Positions 35,807-47,583 of a DNA stretch of 64,000 nucleotides are shown here, piece by piece. The notes under the pieces were generated by a model that searched no databases, was not told where the DNA came from, and was given only the letters and a program-made list of their open reading frames with translations. The DNA is taken from positions 12,655,665-12,719,664 of the forward strand of contig NC_064048.1 of assembly GCF_932526225.1 (NCBI RefSeq), given 5' to 3'. How positions within the stretch are numbered: the stretch's first letter is position 1; each line of letters starts with the position of its first letter. Source of the stretch: Nematostella vectensis. Taxonomy: Eukaryota > Cnidaria > Anthozoa > Actiniaria > Edwardsiidae. Position numbers and translations under genes: made by a program.

Positions 35807-38800
35807 GAAAATCTTGGCGTACTTTGAAGATGTCGCAGAGAGTATAGGGGGCAAGGTTGATTGCTGTGACAACTGCAAACAACGGTACGTACCAACTCAT
35901 AAGAATGGGGAATTGGGTTCCAGGTTCGATCCACGGTTCAAACTTGAATAAATTTTCTCTGTGCATTGTCTTATTCAATAATTGAATATAAATATTTTTT
36001 TTCTAAAAATATTTTAATGCTGTTACTTTCATTCAGTATCCTTTACCCAGAAAGAAAGGTCGAAAAGTTGGAACTTGGCAAGGAAGCGAAGCAATTGCTT
36101 TCGGCTGTAAAGGTAGTTGTTATGATCGTTATGGTGTAATAAAGGTAGTTGTTATGATCGTTATGGTGTAATAAAGGTAGTTGTTATGATCGTTATGGTG
36201 TAATAAAGGTAGTTGTTATGATCGTTATGGTGTAATAAAGGTAGTTGTTATGATCGTTATGGTGCAATAAAGGTAGTTGTTATGATCGTTATGGTGTAAT
36301 AAAGGTAGTTGTTATGATCGTTATGGTGTAATAAAGGTAGTTGTTATGATCGTTATGGTGTAATAAAGGTAGTTGTTATGATCGTTATGGTGTAATAAAG
36401 GTAGTTGTTATGATCGTTATTGGTGTAATAAAGGTAGTTGTTATGATCGTTATGGTGTAATAAAGGTAGTTGTTATGATCGTTATGGCGTAATAAAGGTA
36501 GTTGTTATGATCATTATGGTGTAATAAAGGTAGTTGTTATGATCGTTATGGTGTTATAAAGGTAGTTGTTATGATCGTTATGGTGTAATAAAGGTAGTTG
36601 TTATGATCGTTATGGTGTAATAAAGGTAGTTGTTATGATTGTTATGGTGTAATAAAGGTAGTTGTTATGATTGTTATGGTGTAATAAAGGTAGTTGTTAT
36701 GATGGTTATGGTGTAATAAAAGAATATAACTTCACCACGGAGGAGATGAGAAATTGCGCGGCGGTGGTATTGTTGGTTTCATTGAATACTATAAGTGGCC
36801 ACGGTAGCACGCGTCGTACTATAATAGTTTGTATTGGTGGCCACGGTAGCATGCGTCACACTATAACACTTTGTATTGGTGGCCACGGTAGCATGCGTCA
36901 CACTATAACACTGTATTGGTGGCCACGGTAGCGCGCGTCATACTATAACACTTTGTATTGGTGGCCACGGTAGCGCGCGTCATACTATAACACTTTGTAT
37001 TGGTGGCCACGGTAGCGCGTGTCACACTATAACACTTTGTATTGGTGACCACTGTAGCGCACGTAATACTATAACACTTTGTATTGGTGGCCACGGTAGC
37101 GCGCGTCATACTATAACACTTTGTATTGGTGGCCACGGTAGCGCGTGTCATACTATAACACTTTGTATTGGTGGCCACGGTAGCGCACGTCACACTATAA
37201 CACTTTGTATTGGTGGCCACGGTAGCGCGTGTCATACTATAACACTTTGTATTGGTGGCCACGGTAGCGCGTGTCATACTATAACACTTTGTATTGGTGG
37301 CCACGGTAGCGCGTGTCTCACTATAACACGTTGTATTGGTGGCCACGGTAGCGCGTGTCTCACTATAACACGTTGTATTGGTGGCCACGGTAGCGCGTGT
37401 CTCACTATAACACTTTGTATTGGTGGCCACAGTAGCGCGTGTCTCACTATAACACTTTGTATTGGTGGCCACGGTAGCGTGCGTCACCCTATAACACTCT
37501 GTATTGGTGGCCACGGTAGCGCGCGTCACACTATAACACTTTGTATTGGTGGCCACGGTGGCGCGCGTCACACTATAACACTTTGTATTGGTGGCCACGG
37601 TAGCGCGCGTCATACTATAACACTTTGTATTGGTGGCCACGGTGGCGCGCGTCGCACTATAACACTTTGTATTGGTGGCCACGGTACCGCACGTCACACT
37701 ATAACACTTTGTATTGGTGGCCACGGTAGCGCGCGTCGCACTATAACAATTTGTATTGGTGGCCACGGTACCACACGTCATACTATAACACTTTGTATTG
37801 GTGGCCACGGTACCAAACGTAATACTATAACACTTTGTATTGGTGGCCACAGTAGCGCGTGTCTCACTATAACACTTTGTATTGGTGGCCACGGTAGCGC
37901 GCGTCGCACTATAACACTCTGTATTGGTGGCCACGGTAGCGCGCGTCGCACTACAACACTTTGTATTGGTGGCCACGGTAGCGCACGTCACACTATAACA
38001 CTTTGTATTGGTGGCCACGGTAGCGCGCGTCACACTATAACACTTTGTATTGGTGGCCACGGTAGCGCGTGTCACACTATAACACTTTGTATTGGTGGCC
38101 ACAGTAGCGGGCGTGGCACCTCAAAGCATCATTTTCATTACAGGCTGTTGGAAGTGGTCGATACGGTCTGAACATGACTGTCATGGTCCTCAGAGGATCG
38201 GTACGTACAATACAATGCAGTGCAACTTTTTTTTATCAAACTTTGATTTTGAAACTCCATTTTCTCAACTGGTATTGTAATCCAAATTATTCAAGGATGG
38301 GCATTTAAGTGCTTTAGATTTTAATAGTTAAAAAGAAAAACAGGTTTATTTATGGCGGCCATTTATGAAGAGGGGTCCATTTCCGTGTTTGCGACGTCTT
38401 TTTATAATAAGTTTCTTCTACTTTGCTAGACGAATCAGAGGGTCCCAGACAGATTTTATCGACTGAAGGCATTTGGCAGCGGAAGGTGAAGTATAAGACA
38501 TTAAATATTATACAATAAACTCCCCTCCCCCTACACTCCATGAGTACACCATGCCCCCCCCCCCCTTCCTCCAGACCCCACTTTTCTCAATAGAGTTTCT
38601 ATTTTTTATCATAGTTTTTTTTAGAATCTGATATTTTCTGTTTTCATTGATTGTATATATTTCTTTACAGTGCTCGCAGTGAAAAGTGGTGGAAAAGTTT
38701 TGGTAGGTGTCTAATAAGGCCGCAAAGTAATGCTCGCACATTTTTCGCCAAAAGGTCAAAGGGTTGAAAATGCCAACAAGCGTACATAGCAACAAAGCTG

Positions 38801-39950
38801 TTGTCGATAGATGAATGCCACCTCAATTAAGCAGGTAGCCAGCCCCCTTTCTGGTCCAATAAAGCTATAACGTCTTTGTCTCTAGCTATAAGTCTCAGTT
38901 GGAAACGATTGTTTTTTTTTAGAAATCCCTCCCCCCCCCAGGAAAAATCCTGGCTTCACCTTTTTAATTATCATGCTTGTTAGTGTTTTGGAGTGTAAAG
39001 ATCACTAATAAACGGCTAGTCATCCAGTGTCTGGGGATTTTAAAAAAGAGGACTGCTAATTTGGTCTTTTAAACATATTTTTTCAGGTCGGCAACTACTC
39101 ACAGAGGGATACCTTGAAGAGAAAACAAATCCAGGGGGGTACGGCTCGCTTGTTGCTCTCTCAGGTAATGTCACGTGACAAATCGCGCATCAAGTCCCTC
39201 AATTACGCCGCCTTTGTCACACAACTTTACGGAACCATGCCACATTGTTTCTGCAAAGTCACACGTCACGGTGACTATTCACACACCTTCGAGCAACATT
39301 GTATCTCAAGGTCACAGGGGCTTGTCACACAACATAATGGGACAATGTCACGCAACATTAAGGAGCATTTTCACACAACATCCAGGTATCTTGTCTCAAA
39401 AAGTCACAGGACATCACACAGTGTCACATGACCTTATCACACAACGTCCCAGGAACTTGTCACACAGCGTCACGTGACATTGTCTCACAACGTCAAGGAA
39501 CACTTTCACACAACATCACGTGATCTTGTCAAACCGCGTCAATGAGCGTTGTCATAGAACTTCAAAGAACACAGAGTCACGTGACCTTGCCACAGATAGG
39601 CATGAAACCTGTCCCACTGTTTTTTTTTTCAGCTCAAGGTGATCGGTGGCTGAGCTCAGTTGAAAGTGTCAGCTTGCCCAGGCTAGAACTGGAACCAAAT
39701 AAGGTATGCTGGGACAAATCTGGGACAAACATTTTTGCATCAGACTGGATTTATTATTATAATTAAGAACTGAAACATTTTTGTGCAAGGATTAAATAGA
39801 TTTTCCCCTTCATTGTTTGATGGTAACTTTGTAGTATTTTGCTATTAATGTTTTATGGTAACTTAGTAGTATTTTACGCCTTGATTGTTTGATGGTGACT
39901 TTTTAGGATCTCGTGACATTGGAAACAAGGCCGCCTATTCCGACTGCACG
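35807..39950 (+). CDS. WRN: WRN-type RecQ helicase, exons 16-23: zinc-binding and RQC (winged helix) region
   Basis: Exons 35807-35884, 36037-36112, 38144-38200, 38430-38485, 38671-38702, 39087-39164, 39633-39703, 39907-39950. The RecQ zinc subdomain uses the Cys in STTECRRR (exon 15) and the CCDNC cluster in exon 16. The RQC winged helix follows: KQLLSAVKAVGSGRYGLNMT, VMVLRGS, then the small exons 19 and 20 (TNQRVPDRFYRLKAFGSG, ARSEKWWKSFG) and GRQLLTEGYLEEK. The 56-bp exon 19 and 32-bp exon 20 were found by phase matching; with them the whole coding sequence sums to 3,198 bp, exactly divisible by three. The RQC domain binds forked DNA ends in the family. Confidence 0.9.
36109..36720. repeat. 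32-bp minisatellite from WRN exon 17 donor, about 19 copies
   Basis: Unit aaaggtagttgttatgatcg, ttatggtgtaat. Its start equals the exon 17 end (AVK) and donor GTAGTT at 36113, so the array reiterates the junction. Confidence 0.95.
36791..38110. repeat. about 41-bp minisatellite, about 32 copies, WRN intron 17
   Basis: Unit tattggtggccacggtagcg, cgcgtcacactataacactt, t. CG-rich relative to surroundings. Long ORFs of 230 and 399 codons on the two strands are repeat translations only. It ends 34 bp before the exon 18 acceptor. Confidence 0.95.
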
Positions 39951-40129
39951 GTACGTAGACGTGGACGTACAACAAAGGTGGCCCTTCACAATTCAAAGTG
40001 TGCTACAGGGCTGCCTTGACAGTTTTAAGGATTAAGTAAAAAATAAATAAATAGCTGCACTATGTTACATGATTCACATGAACTAGCTAGTTTACAAGAT
40101 TGGCGAAGAAATCGTTCTTAGAATACTCC

Positions 40130-40320
40130 CAAATTCCATTTTTAGAATACTCCCTGCTAATTACATTCTTAGAGATCTCCCTGCTAATTCCATTATTAGA
40201 ATTCTCCCTGCTATTCCATTCTTAGAATTCTCCCTGCTATTTCATTCTTAGAATTCTCCCTGCTAATTCCAATATTAGAATTCTCCCTGCTATTCCATTC
40301 TTAGAATTCTCCCTGCTGAT
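40130..40320. repeat. about 27-bp repeat from WRN exon 24 acceptor
   Basis: Six to seven copies of aattctccctgctattccat, tcttag. The last copy contains the true acceptor at 40304 and the exon start coding ILPAD. Confidence 0.9.
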
Positions 40321-42970
40321 CCAGCCGAATTCTTACAGTCCGTGAGTCAGTTCGCTTGGGTGCAGCCAACATGTGCTTCAGCCACTCCGCCCAACCTTCT
40401 GCCTCTCCCTGTAGCACAGCCTGTGGCTGTGGTTAGTCAGAAGGATCTTGAACTCCAGGTAGAGTGTTACACTAAAATCTGCTTATAAGGAACTGACCTT
40501 ATAAGGACTTAACCTTATAAAAGGAACTGACCTGATAAGGACTTAACCTTATAAGAGGACCTGACCTTATAAGGACTTAATCTTATACGAGGACCTGACC
40601 TTTTTAAGGACTTAACCTTATAAGAGAAACTGACCTTATAAGAGGACCTGACCTTATAAGGACTTAACCTTATATGAGGACCTGACCTTATAAGGACATA
40701 ATCTTATAAGAGGACCTGACCTTATAAGGACTTAATCTTATAAGAGGACCTGACCTTATAAGGACATAATCTTATAAGAGGACCTGACCTTATAAGAACT
40801 TAATCTTATAAGAGGAACTGACCTTATAAGGACTTAATCTTATAAGAGGACCTGACCTTATAAGGACTTGACCTTATAAGAGGAACTGACCTGATAAGGA
40901 TTTAACCTTATAAGAGGACCTGACCTTATAAGGACTTAACCTTATAAGAGGACCTGACCTTATAAGGACTTAATCTTTTAAGAGGACTTGACCTTATAAG
41001 GACTTAACCTTATAAGAGGACCTGACCTTATAAGGACCTAATCTTTAAAGAGGACTTGACCTTATAAGGACTTAACCTTATAAGAGAAACTGACCTGTTA
41101 AGGACTTGACCTTATCAGAGGACCTGACCTTACAAGGACTTAATCTTATAAGAGGACCTGATCTTATAAGGACATAATCTTATAAGGGGACCTGACCTAA
41201 TAAGGACTTAATCTTATAAGAGGAACTGACCTTATAAGGACTTAATCTTATAAGAGGAACTGACCTGATAAGGACTTAACCTTATATGGACCTGGTCTTA
41301 TTAAGAGCTAATCTAAAGTTTTGGAATCATAACTTCTCGGAATGTTCTCAGATTATTTCCCTTTTTCCAGGGTGTCATGTACACGAACCTGTTCTCAGAT
41401 TATTTTCCTTTTTCCAGGGTGTCCTGTACACCAAGCTGTTCTCAGATTATTTCCCTTTTTCCAGGGTGTCATGTACACCAACCTGGTCTCAGATTATTTC
41501 CCTTTTTCCAGGGTGTCATGTATACCAACCTGTTTTCAGATTATTTCCCTTTTTTCCAGGGTGTCCTGTACGCCAACCTGCTCTCAGATTATTTCCCTTT
41601 TTCCAGGGTGTCCTGTACACGAACCTTTTCTCAGATTATTTCCCTTTTTCCAGGGTGTCCTGTACACCAACCTGCTCAAACTGCGGGCTGATCTTTCTCA
41701 TGAGCTCGACTGCGCACCTTACATGATCGCCACCAACAAGAACTTGCGTGACGTGGCCAAATATAGGTAGGTCACGGTGTAACAACTGCGAAATGAAAGT
41801 ACATCACAATGTCTTTGACGAGAACTTACGTGACATTGCTAATTATAGATAATGACAAGACATATGAAAATAAATCGTCTTGCGTCATCATAGACTTTAA
41901 TAAACTTTTCCTATAATTTCATAGACTTTTTATACGTTCAATGGACTAGATACTTATATGACCTTTCATTTTCATAGACCACCCATAGACTTTTCATATA
42001 CCACCCATAGACTGTTCATAGATATTTCACAGAGTTTTCCTATAATTTCATAGACGTTCGATCGACTTTTCATATATATTTCATAAACTTGTCATAAACG
42101 TTTCAAAGAGCACCCGTAGACATTTCATAGACCCTTCATATACTTTTCATAGTGCTTACATATACGTTTAAAAGACTTTTCATAGACTTTTCATAGAACT
42201 TTTAAAGATTTTTATAATAAAAGTCTTATTTTCCTCCCCAACAGGCCTGACAGTATCGCGAATCTCGCACGAATTGATGGGATATCGGAGCGGCAGAGTG
42301 AGCGGTTTGGTGAACGCATTTTACACGAAGTAATCAGCTTCTGCAAAGCACGTGATCTGAAGATAAACGACTTTCCAGATGCCACGGACGCGGCACAAAA
42401 ACCGTTAACGATGAGTTATAAACCATTAACGGTGAGCTATAAACCATTAACGGTGAGCTATAAACCATTAACGGTGAGTTATAAACCATTAACGGTGAGC
42501 TATAAACCATTAACGGTGAGTTATTAACCATTAACGGTGAGTTATAAACCATTAACGGTGAGCTATAAACCATTAACGGTGAGCTATAAACCATTAACGG
42601 TGAGCTATAAACCATTAACGGTGAGTTATAAACCATTAACGGTGAGTTATAAACCATTAACGGTGAGCTATAAACCATTAACGGTGAGCTATAAACCATT
42701 AACGGTGAGCTATAAACCATTAACGGTGACTTAAAAAACATTAAAACGGCGAGATACAAACCATTAACGGTTGGTTATAACGACCGCGCATCTACGTCAC
42801 CAAGGATGGTTATGGTTAAGATTGCTGTCGCATTTATTGTTAATCGCTTATTCATAATACTACAATAGCAGACCTCAGCTACATCAACCGCGGTGGGAAC
42901 CCTGTGTGAAGAGCTTTCTGCTACAGTCAAGACTACGTATACCTTGTTCCATGAGCGACAGCTGTCAATC
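40305..42970 (+). CDS. WRN: WRN-type RecQ helicase, exons 24-27: linker and HRDC domain
   Basis: Exons 40305-40458, 41654-41766, 42245-42431, 42869-42970. Exon 24 encodes a Pro/Ala-rich linker. Exons 25-26 encode an HRDC domain: VLYTNLLKLRADLSHELDCA, MIATNKNLRDVAKYRP, SIANLARIDGISERQSERFG. The exon 26 end is ambiguous: the first candidate junction (42411) reads ATGAGT instead of GTGAGT, and usable GT donors occur at 42432 and every 21 bp after that in the array; using 42432 adds seven residues. Exon 27 encodes ELSATVKTTYTLFHERQ, matching the helical segment that follows HRDC in WRN proteins. Confidence 0.87.
40470..41290. repeat. about 34-bp minisatellite, about 24 copies, WRN intron 24
   Basis: Unit ttataaggacttaaccttat, aagaggacctgacc. 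No exon sequence was recognised in the unit. Confidence 0.92.
41342..41672. repeat. 47-bp minisatellite from WRN exon 25 acceptor, 7 copies
   Basis: Unit cagattatttccctttttcc, agggtgtcctgtacaccaac, ctgttct. It holds polypyrimidine tract, AG and the first exon 25 codons (GVLYTNL); the last copy leads into the real exon at 41654. Each earlier copy is a plausible acceptor. Confidence 0.95.
42401..42768. repeat. 21-bp minisatellite from WRN exon 26 donor, about 17 copies
   Basis: Unit ccattaacggtgagctataa plus a. It spans exon end and GTGAGT/GTGAGC donor. The unit is seven codons and stays in the WRN frame until a TAA at 42525-42527, so the first five donors (42432, 42453, 42474, 42495, 42516) would give in-frame variants differing by VSYKPLT. 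Confidence 0.95.
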
Positions 42971-43194
42971 GTAAGTAACCCGCCCCCTGTTTGGTTTGAT
43001 CGATTGTAAAGCGCCATGAATTTGAATGAGCTTTCTGTTTTATCATCATAACCTTTATCAACTCCGTCATAAAACTTCACCGTCGCTATAATAAATGCTA
43101 CTATTATTACCATTATTAACACCACGTCATTACCATCATCATCATTACCACCATCATAACCAACAAAATAACAGCCATCGTCATCATGATACAT

Positions 43195-43505
43195 CATCAT
43201 CATAACCGTCACATCGTCATCATAACCATCACATCGTCATCATGATACATCGTCATCATAACCATCACATCGTCATCATGATACATCATCATCATAACCA
43301 TCACATCGTATGATACACCATCATCATAACCATCACATCGTTATTATGATACACCATCATCATAACCATCACATCGTCATCATGATACACAATCATCATA
43401 ACCATTACATCGTATGATACACCATCATCATAACCATCACATCGTCATCATGATACACCGTCATCATAACCATCACATCGTCATCATGATACACCATCAT
43501 CATAA
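43195..43505. repeat. CATCAT-based tandem repeat, WRN intron 27
   Basis: About ten copies of catcataaccatcacatcgt, catcatgataca-like units. A similar tract recurs at 44690-44870. Confidence 0.9.
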
Positions 43506-43997
43506 CTAAGGCTGTCCCAAAGATGCTCCAAATTTCTTAAAAAGATGCTCCAAAAATACTAAAAAGTTGCCAAAAGTTGCTCCAAAATTGCAAAAGTTGC
43601 CACAAAGTTGCCACAAATTTGCAAAAGTTGCCAAAAAGATGCTCAAAAAATGGAATAAGAATTATCGATAAATTGTCCCAAGTGTAAAAATTTGCCAACA
43701 AATTTACTACATTTTTCAAAGTTGCTGAGGGAATGCTGCTTAACAATTCTTTTCAACATTAAAAAAACATTGATTGGAAATTTAATGTAAATTTGTAATT
43801 TGCAATGTAATATGTATATAAATTATGATGCACTAAAAGAGGCATCATGAAAAAACGAAACGACTTGGTTCACAGTGCAACTTAAAGAAAGAGTCGTCCA
43901 TGTGAGTTTGATAACAACATGGCTGATAGCCAAAGCACGTGCAGGCTAGTGAGGCAACACTCCCTTGTTGCCATTATATCGGAGCATCACAGGCACT

Positions 43998-44587
43998 TCA
44001 AACTCGCTTGTTGTCATTATATCTGAGCATCACAGACACTTCAAGTGTCTCCTCTAGTGCACTGTCCTGCTGTCGGCTAAAAGCATTTTGTTGGAGACTG
44101 AATACTCTCTCTGCTGCTGCCGAGCTTGGTTGGATGAGTAAGATCTTCTTCGTAGCCGCTGACCAGTTAGGAAGACATGATCTGCCCACCAAGATACTTT
44201 CTCTTCCTCTGTGGTGCAAACTACTCCATCTGCAGCGGCCAAGTAGCTTGGTAACTCTTCAACCAGAGAATCAACCTCATCATTGGAGAAAAATCCAAAC
44301 TCCTGCAGCTCCTCCACAGATGCTGCATTTAGGTGCAGTTCCTGTAACTTCACAGGGCAACACAAGCGTGCTGCCTTGAAGGCACGCACGTTAGAACGGA
44401 ATTCTACACTAAATTTCCTTTGAAAATATTGAAAACCTGGAGCAATGCAGGCCTTTGCCTTTGCAACCAGCTCGTTGTAGATACCAGGATCATCATTTGC
44501 ATGCTGCTTTGCTTTGGCCTCAACATTCCGGTATGTATTGTACGACATCATACATAATACAACAGTGTACCTCAATGGCAATAGCAT
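43998..44587 (-). pseudogene. hAT transposase C-terminal remnant, frameshifted
   Basis: In WRN intron 27, opposite strand. Two overlapping frames together encode the end of an hAT-family transposase: an upstream helical part (residues FQRKFSVEFRSNVRAFKAAR, NDEVDSLVEELPSYLAAADG) in frame at 44587 to about 44190, then the hATC dimerisation segment in another frame (KILLIQPSSAAAERVFSLQQ, LEETLEVSVMLRYNDNKR) to 43998. The RNase H-like catalytic half and terminal inverted repeats were not found. Dead copy. Confidence 0.8.
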
Positions 44588-44689
44588 GGGCTACTGTAGA
44601 CAGGCGCTCATAACAAGAAAATACAAGGGGCCCATCTCCTCCTAGATAATAGGTGGCAGAAACGAAATGCTTGCCTGCATCAGCCAAAG

Positions 44690-45070
44690 CATAACTATCA
44701 TCATCATAACTATCACATCGTCATCATAACCATCACATCGTCATCATAACCATCACATCGTCATCATAACCATCACATCGTCATCTTGACCATCATCATC
44801 ATAACTATCACATCGTCATCTTGACCATCGTCATCATAACCATCACATCGTCATCTTGACCATCGTCATTATCACGACTACTATAACCACCACTATCAAC
44901 ATTCAATCATCTGAATCATCACCATTATTACCACCAAATCGTCATCATTATCATTACCATAACATCATCGTAATAATCTTAATCGTCATCATCATAATCA
45001 CCAAGTGCGTTATCATCATCACCATGACTACAACCACCACTACCATCATTTAACCATCACCATCATCGAC
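44690..45070. repeat. CAT-rich tandem repeat
   Basis: Irregular array of catcgtcatcataaccatca and related words, degenerating into mixed CAT/ACC tract. Probably separated from the 43195 array by the hAT insertion. Confidence 0.85.
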
Positions 45071-45108
45071 ATCATCATCATTAGCACCTTAGTACCTCGT
45101 GATATTCA

Positions 45109-45165
<57 letters not shown>

Positions 45166-45180
45166 TCCATTATTATTGTC
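45109..45180. repeat. (ATT)n microsatellite
   Basis: About 20 ATT triplets just before WRN exon 28. Confidence 0.95.
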
Positions 45181-45216
45181 ATGGTCATTGTTATTGTTAT
45201 TATTTTACCGTTTCAG

Positions 45217-46494
45217 AGGGAAATCGCCAAGGCGCGAAACTTTGTTGAAAGTACCATCCTAAGCCATCTAGCGGACGCACTCAAAGCCGGGTACCCTGTG
45301 GATTTATCACGAGGTGAGGAGTGGGAATAGCTGATGGTTTGAGACTAAGGATAAGTCGATAGTGCCTTTTTTGCTGCGTTTCGCACTTCCGGGTTTGACA
45401 CAGGACACCAAAGTTTTGTACAATTCATTTATCAAAATCAAAATAGTCACAATAGTAAAAATTACAATAGTTTTGCCAAATTCAGCCAATGGAAATTGAT
45501 TTTTGCTATGATAACAAAATGGCGGCTGTGAAAGACTTTTTCACTGTCATTAACGGTGCGAATACTCTGCCCCATAGCTTTACCATGCGCCATTATAGAC
45601 TGACATTCTCCTTGTAAGAGAATTCACCATCGTAGATCGATAAGAAAAACAGGGCTTTTTTGTGGCATTTAACCTTTCCGTGGAAAGTTCACCGTGGACT
45701 GCTTACGAATCGCGAGAATTACAAATATGCAGTAATTTATTAGCAGACAATTATTATATAGTGATATACGTATATAAGTATAAAAGTATAAGTATAAAAA
45801 GTAGTATAAGAAGTGTTAGATTTTGTTTTAACAGTGCTATTTAAAAATTTCATCACCTTATTTGTCTCACTTGGGCTCTTTAATTCCATTCCTTTTGTTT
45901 CATCTTTTTTAGCCGGCGTGACCGACGCAGTTAAACAACACGTGACCAGCGTCATAAGGGCACCGCCCATCAACTCAGGCAAGTGGAAAAGTCTAAGTCG
46001 CGCGCATTTTCCTCTAACGTTTCACTCGCGAGAGGGTGATAGCCCCCAATTGACATAGTTAGGTAGTGTACTACTTACCTATTCCAGTCGAAGATATTGC
46101 AAAAGCTCTCTCATATCAGCCGATGGAAATGGGTGCTTTCTAACTCTTGGTATTAGGCTAGGATGACAAAATGGCGGCTGATAGACATTTTTTAACCCTT
46201 TGACCGTTCCTTCATGTTTAATTCTCTTCAGATATAAGCAAGCTGTCGGCCATTAAGGAGCATCTACCCCAGAGTATCTCCTATGGACAAATCAAACTAG
46301 TGACCGCGATACTAGAGCGCTCACTCATGCCTCAGACGGGCCCAGCGCAGGGAACAGACTCACAAGGGGCCAGCATAAGATCGCCATATTGGTCCCCCGC
46401 ATCACAGTCCACCAAGAGAAAGGTCCCTCCTTGGATGTACACACACAGCCAGTCGAACAGAGGGGCCAAGGTTAAAAAGAAGAACCCTTTCTAA
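45217..46494 (+). CDS. WRN: WRN-type RecQ helicase, exons 28-30: C-terminal region with basic tail
   Basis: Exons 45217-45313, 45913-45978, 46232-46494 (stop TAA-type end at 46492-46494). The segments FVESTILSHLADALKAGYPV, HVTSVIRAPPINS and DISKLSAIKEHLPQSISYGQ correspond to the conserved C-terminal helical repeat region of WRN. The protein ends in a basic cluster (GAKVKKKNPF) preceded by KRKVPPWM, a likely nuclear localisation signal. Intron 29 starts with GC (CAG|GCAAGT), a GC-AG intron. The last ~52 coding bases are duplicated just after the stop. Confidence 0.88.
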
Positions 46495-46551
46495 AATAGA
46501 CACAGCCAGTCGAACAGAGGGTCCAAGGTTAAAAAGAAGAACCCTTTCTAA
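46444..46551. repeat. tandem duplication of the WRN 3' coding end and stop
   Basis: cacagccagtcgaacagagg through to aagaagaaccctttctaaa occurs at 46444-46495 and again at 46500-46551 with one mismatch. The second copy follows the stop codon and is not translated. Confidence 0.95.
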
Positions 46552-47298
46552 ACTGCTACTGCGGTTATTAATGTTCTGCTAGCCCCCCACATTTTTAATC
46601 AATCAAAATCTTTAAAAAATCCTTGAATACTTGAGTTTTCATTCACCAAAAATGTTTCCAAATCACGCGCCACCTCTCCACAAGGTGCTGGCCAGTCAAA
46701 ACACACTGAATGTAATTCAGTTATTAATCTCAATATTGATCAAAGTGAAGGGACGTCTTGAAATTGTTAAAGTTTGACAATGAATTTATCATCCTCCATC
46801 TTCTCCTAGCTAATTAGTTACAGGATATTTGCAATGGAGAGGTGACAAGTCATAAAGTTACTTGTGTGGACTGAAGAGACTATAGATTTACATTAGACAA
46901 CATAGTCACCGTTATCATAGTTACCGTTGAAAGGGCCAAGTGACGTAGTATACACTTTTCTCAAAAGACGCTGCCAGTGCAAATGAAAAGAGGAAGTTCT
47001 ACTTACATGAATACCTTTGGTTCTCGTCATATTTCAACAGAATACATCCAAATGTGAATAGATCATGAGATTAGTTTATTTATTTTCATTTTTACAAGTA
47101 ACAATACAATGAGCAGGGGTCAGTCTAAGAACTGGCAGCGGTCTTTGGCAAATGTGTAATAATGATAATAATAAAGTACTAAGATATATTTATATAGCGC
47201 CTTTCTCCATTAGACCCAAGGCTGGCCAAGTCCTGTAGTTCAGATGGTAATTCAGCTTTTAGCTGCAAGAGGAGTTATCAAACAAATTAAAATACACT
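46552..47298. other. WRN 3' flank, no gene; SINE/MITE-like word
   Basis: AT-rich flank that must include the WRN 3' UTR. Near 47185-47205 it carries atatttatatagcgccttt, a word common to dispersed animal repeats, but no element ends could be fixed. Confidence 0.5.
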
Positions 47299-47304
47299 TA
47301 AGAT
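47299..47304. repeat. left 6-bp target site duplication TAAGAT
   Basis: TAAGAT immediately before the left inverted repeat; the same hexamer follows the right end at 63919-63924. Six bp is the usual Polinton duplication length. Confidence 0.85.
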
Positions 47305-47482
47305 GGGGTGGGACTTTGGATTTTCAGTGAAACCGAAACGTGTTTCGCGTAGATTAATAATTGCTAATTATTAATCTGCGTCGGGACCACTTCGCGTAGA
47401 TGGATAATTAGCAAAAGTAAATCTACGCAAAACACACTCCGCGTAGATGAATAATTAGCAATGGTTAGCAATCATTAATCCG
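47305..47482. repeat. Polinton left terminal inverted repeat
   Basis: After a short G-rich tip comes gactttggattttcagtgaa, accgaaacgtgtttcgcgta, then subrepeats of gattaataattgctaattat with cgtcgggaccacttcgcgta. About 96 bp match the right end closely. Each subrepeat (CGTAGATTAATAATTGC and its complement) is itself palindromic. Confidence 0.92.
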
Positions 47483-47583
47483 CTGTCTATCGACAGCAGC
47501 GGGACTGGAGCCTTTCATAGAAACGAGTGGGAACCTTGCAATTAGACCCCCGTCTGTCCTGTGGTATACCGAGCGTTCGAAGG

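Noticed and set aside
36671-38171. 399- and 230-codon ORFs of Thr/Cys or Gly/His repeats
   Set aside because: Translations of the 41-bp minisatellite in WRN intron 17.
42334-42759. Minus-strand ORF with SSPLMVY repeats
   Set aside because: Shadow of the 21-bp array and of WRN exon 26.
43537-43746. 69-codon minus-strand ORF rich in Phe and Trp
   Set aside because: Lies in a short degenerate repeat (ttgccaaaagttgctcc words); no protein character.
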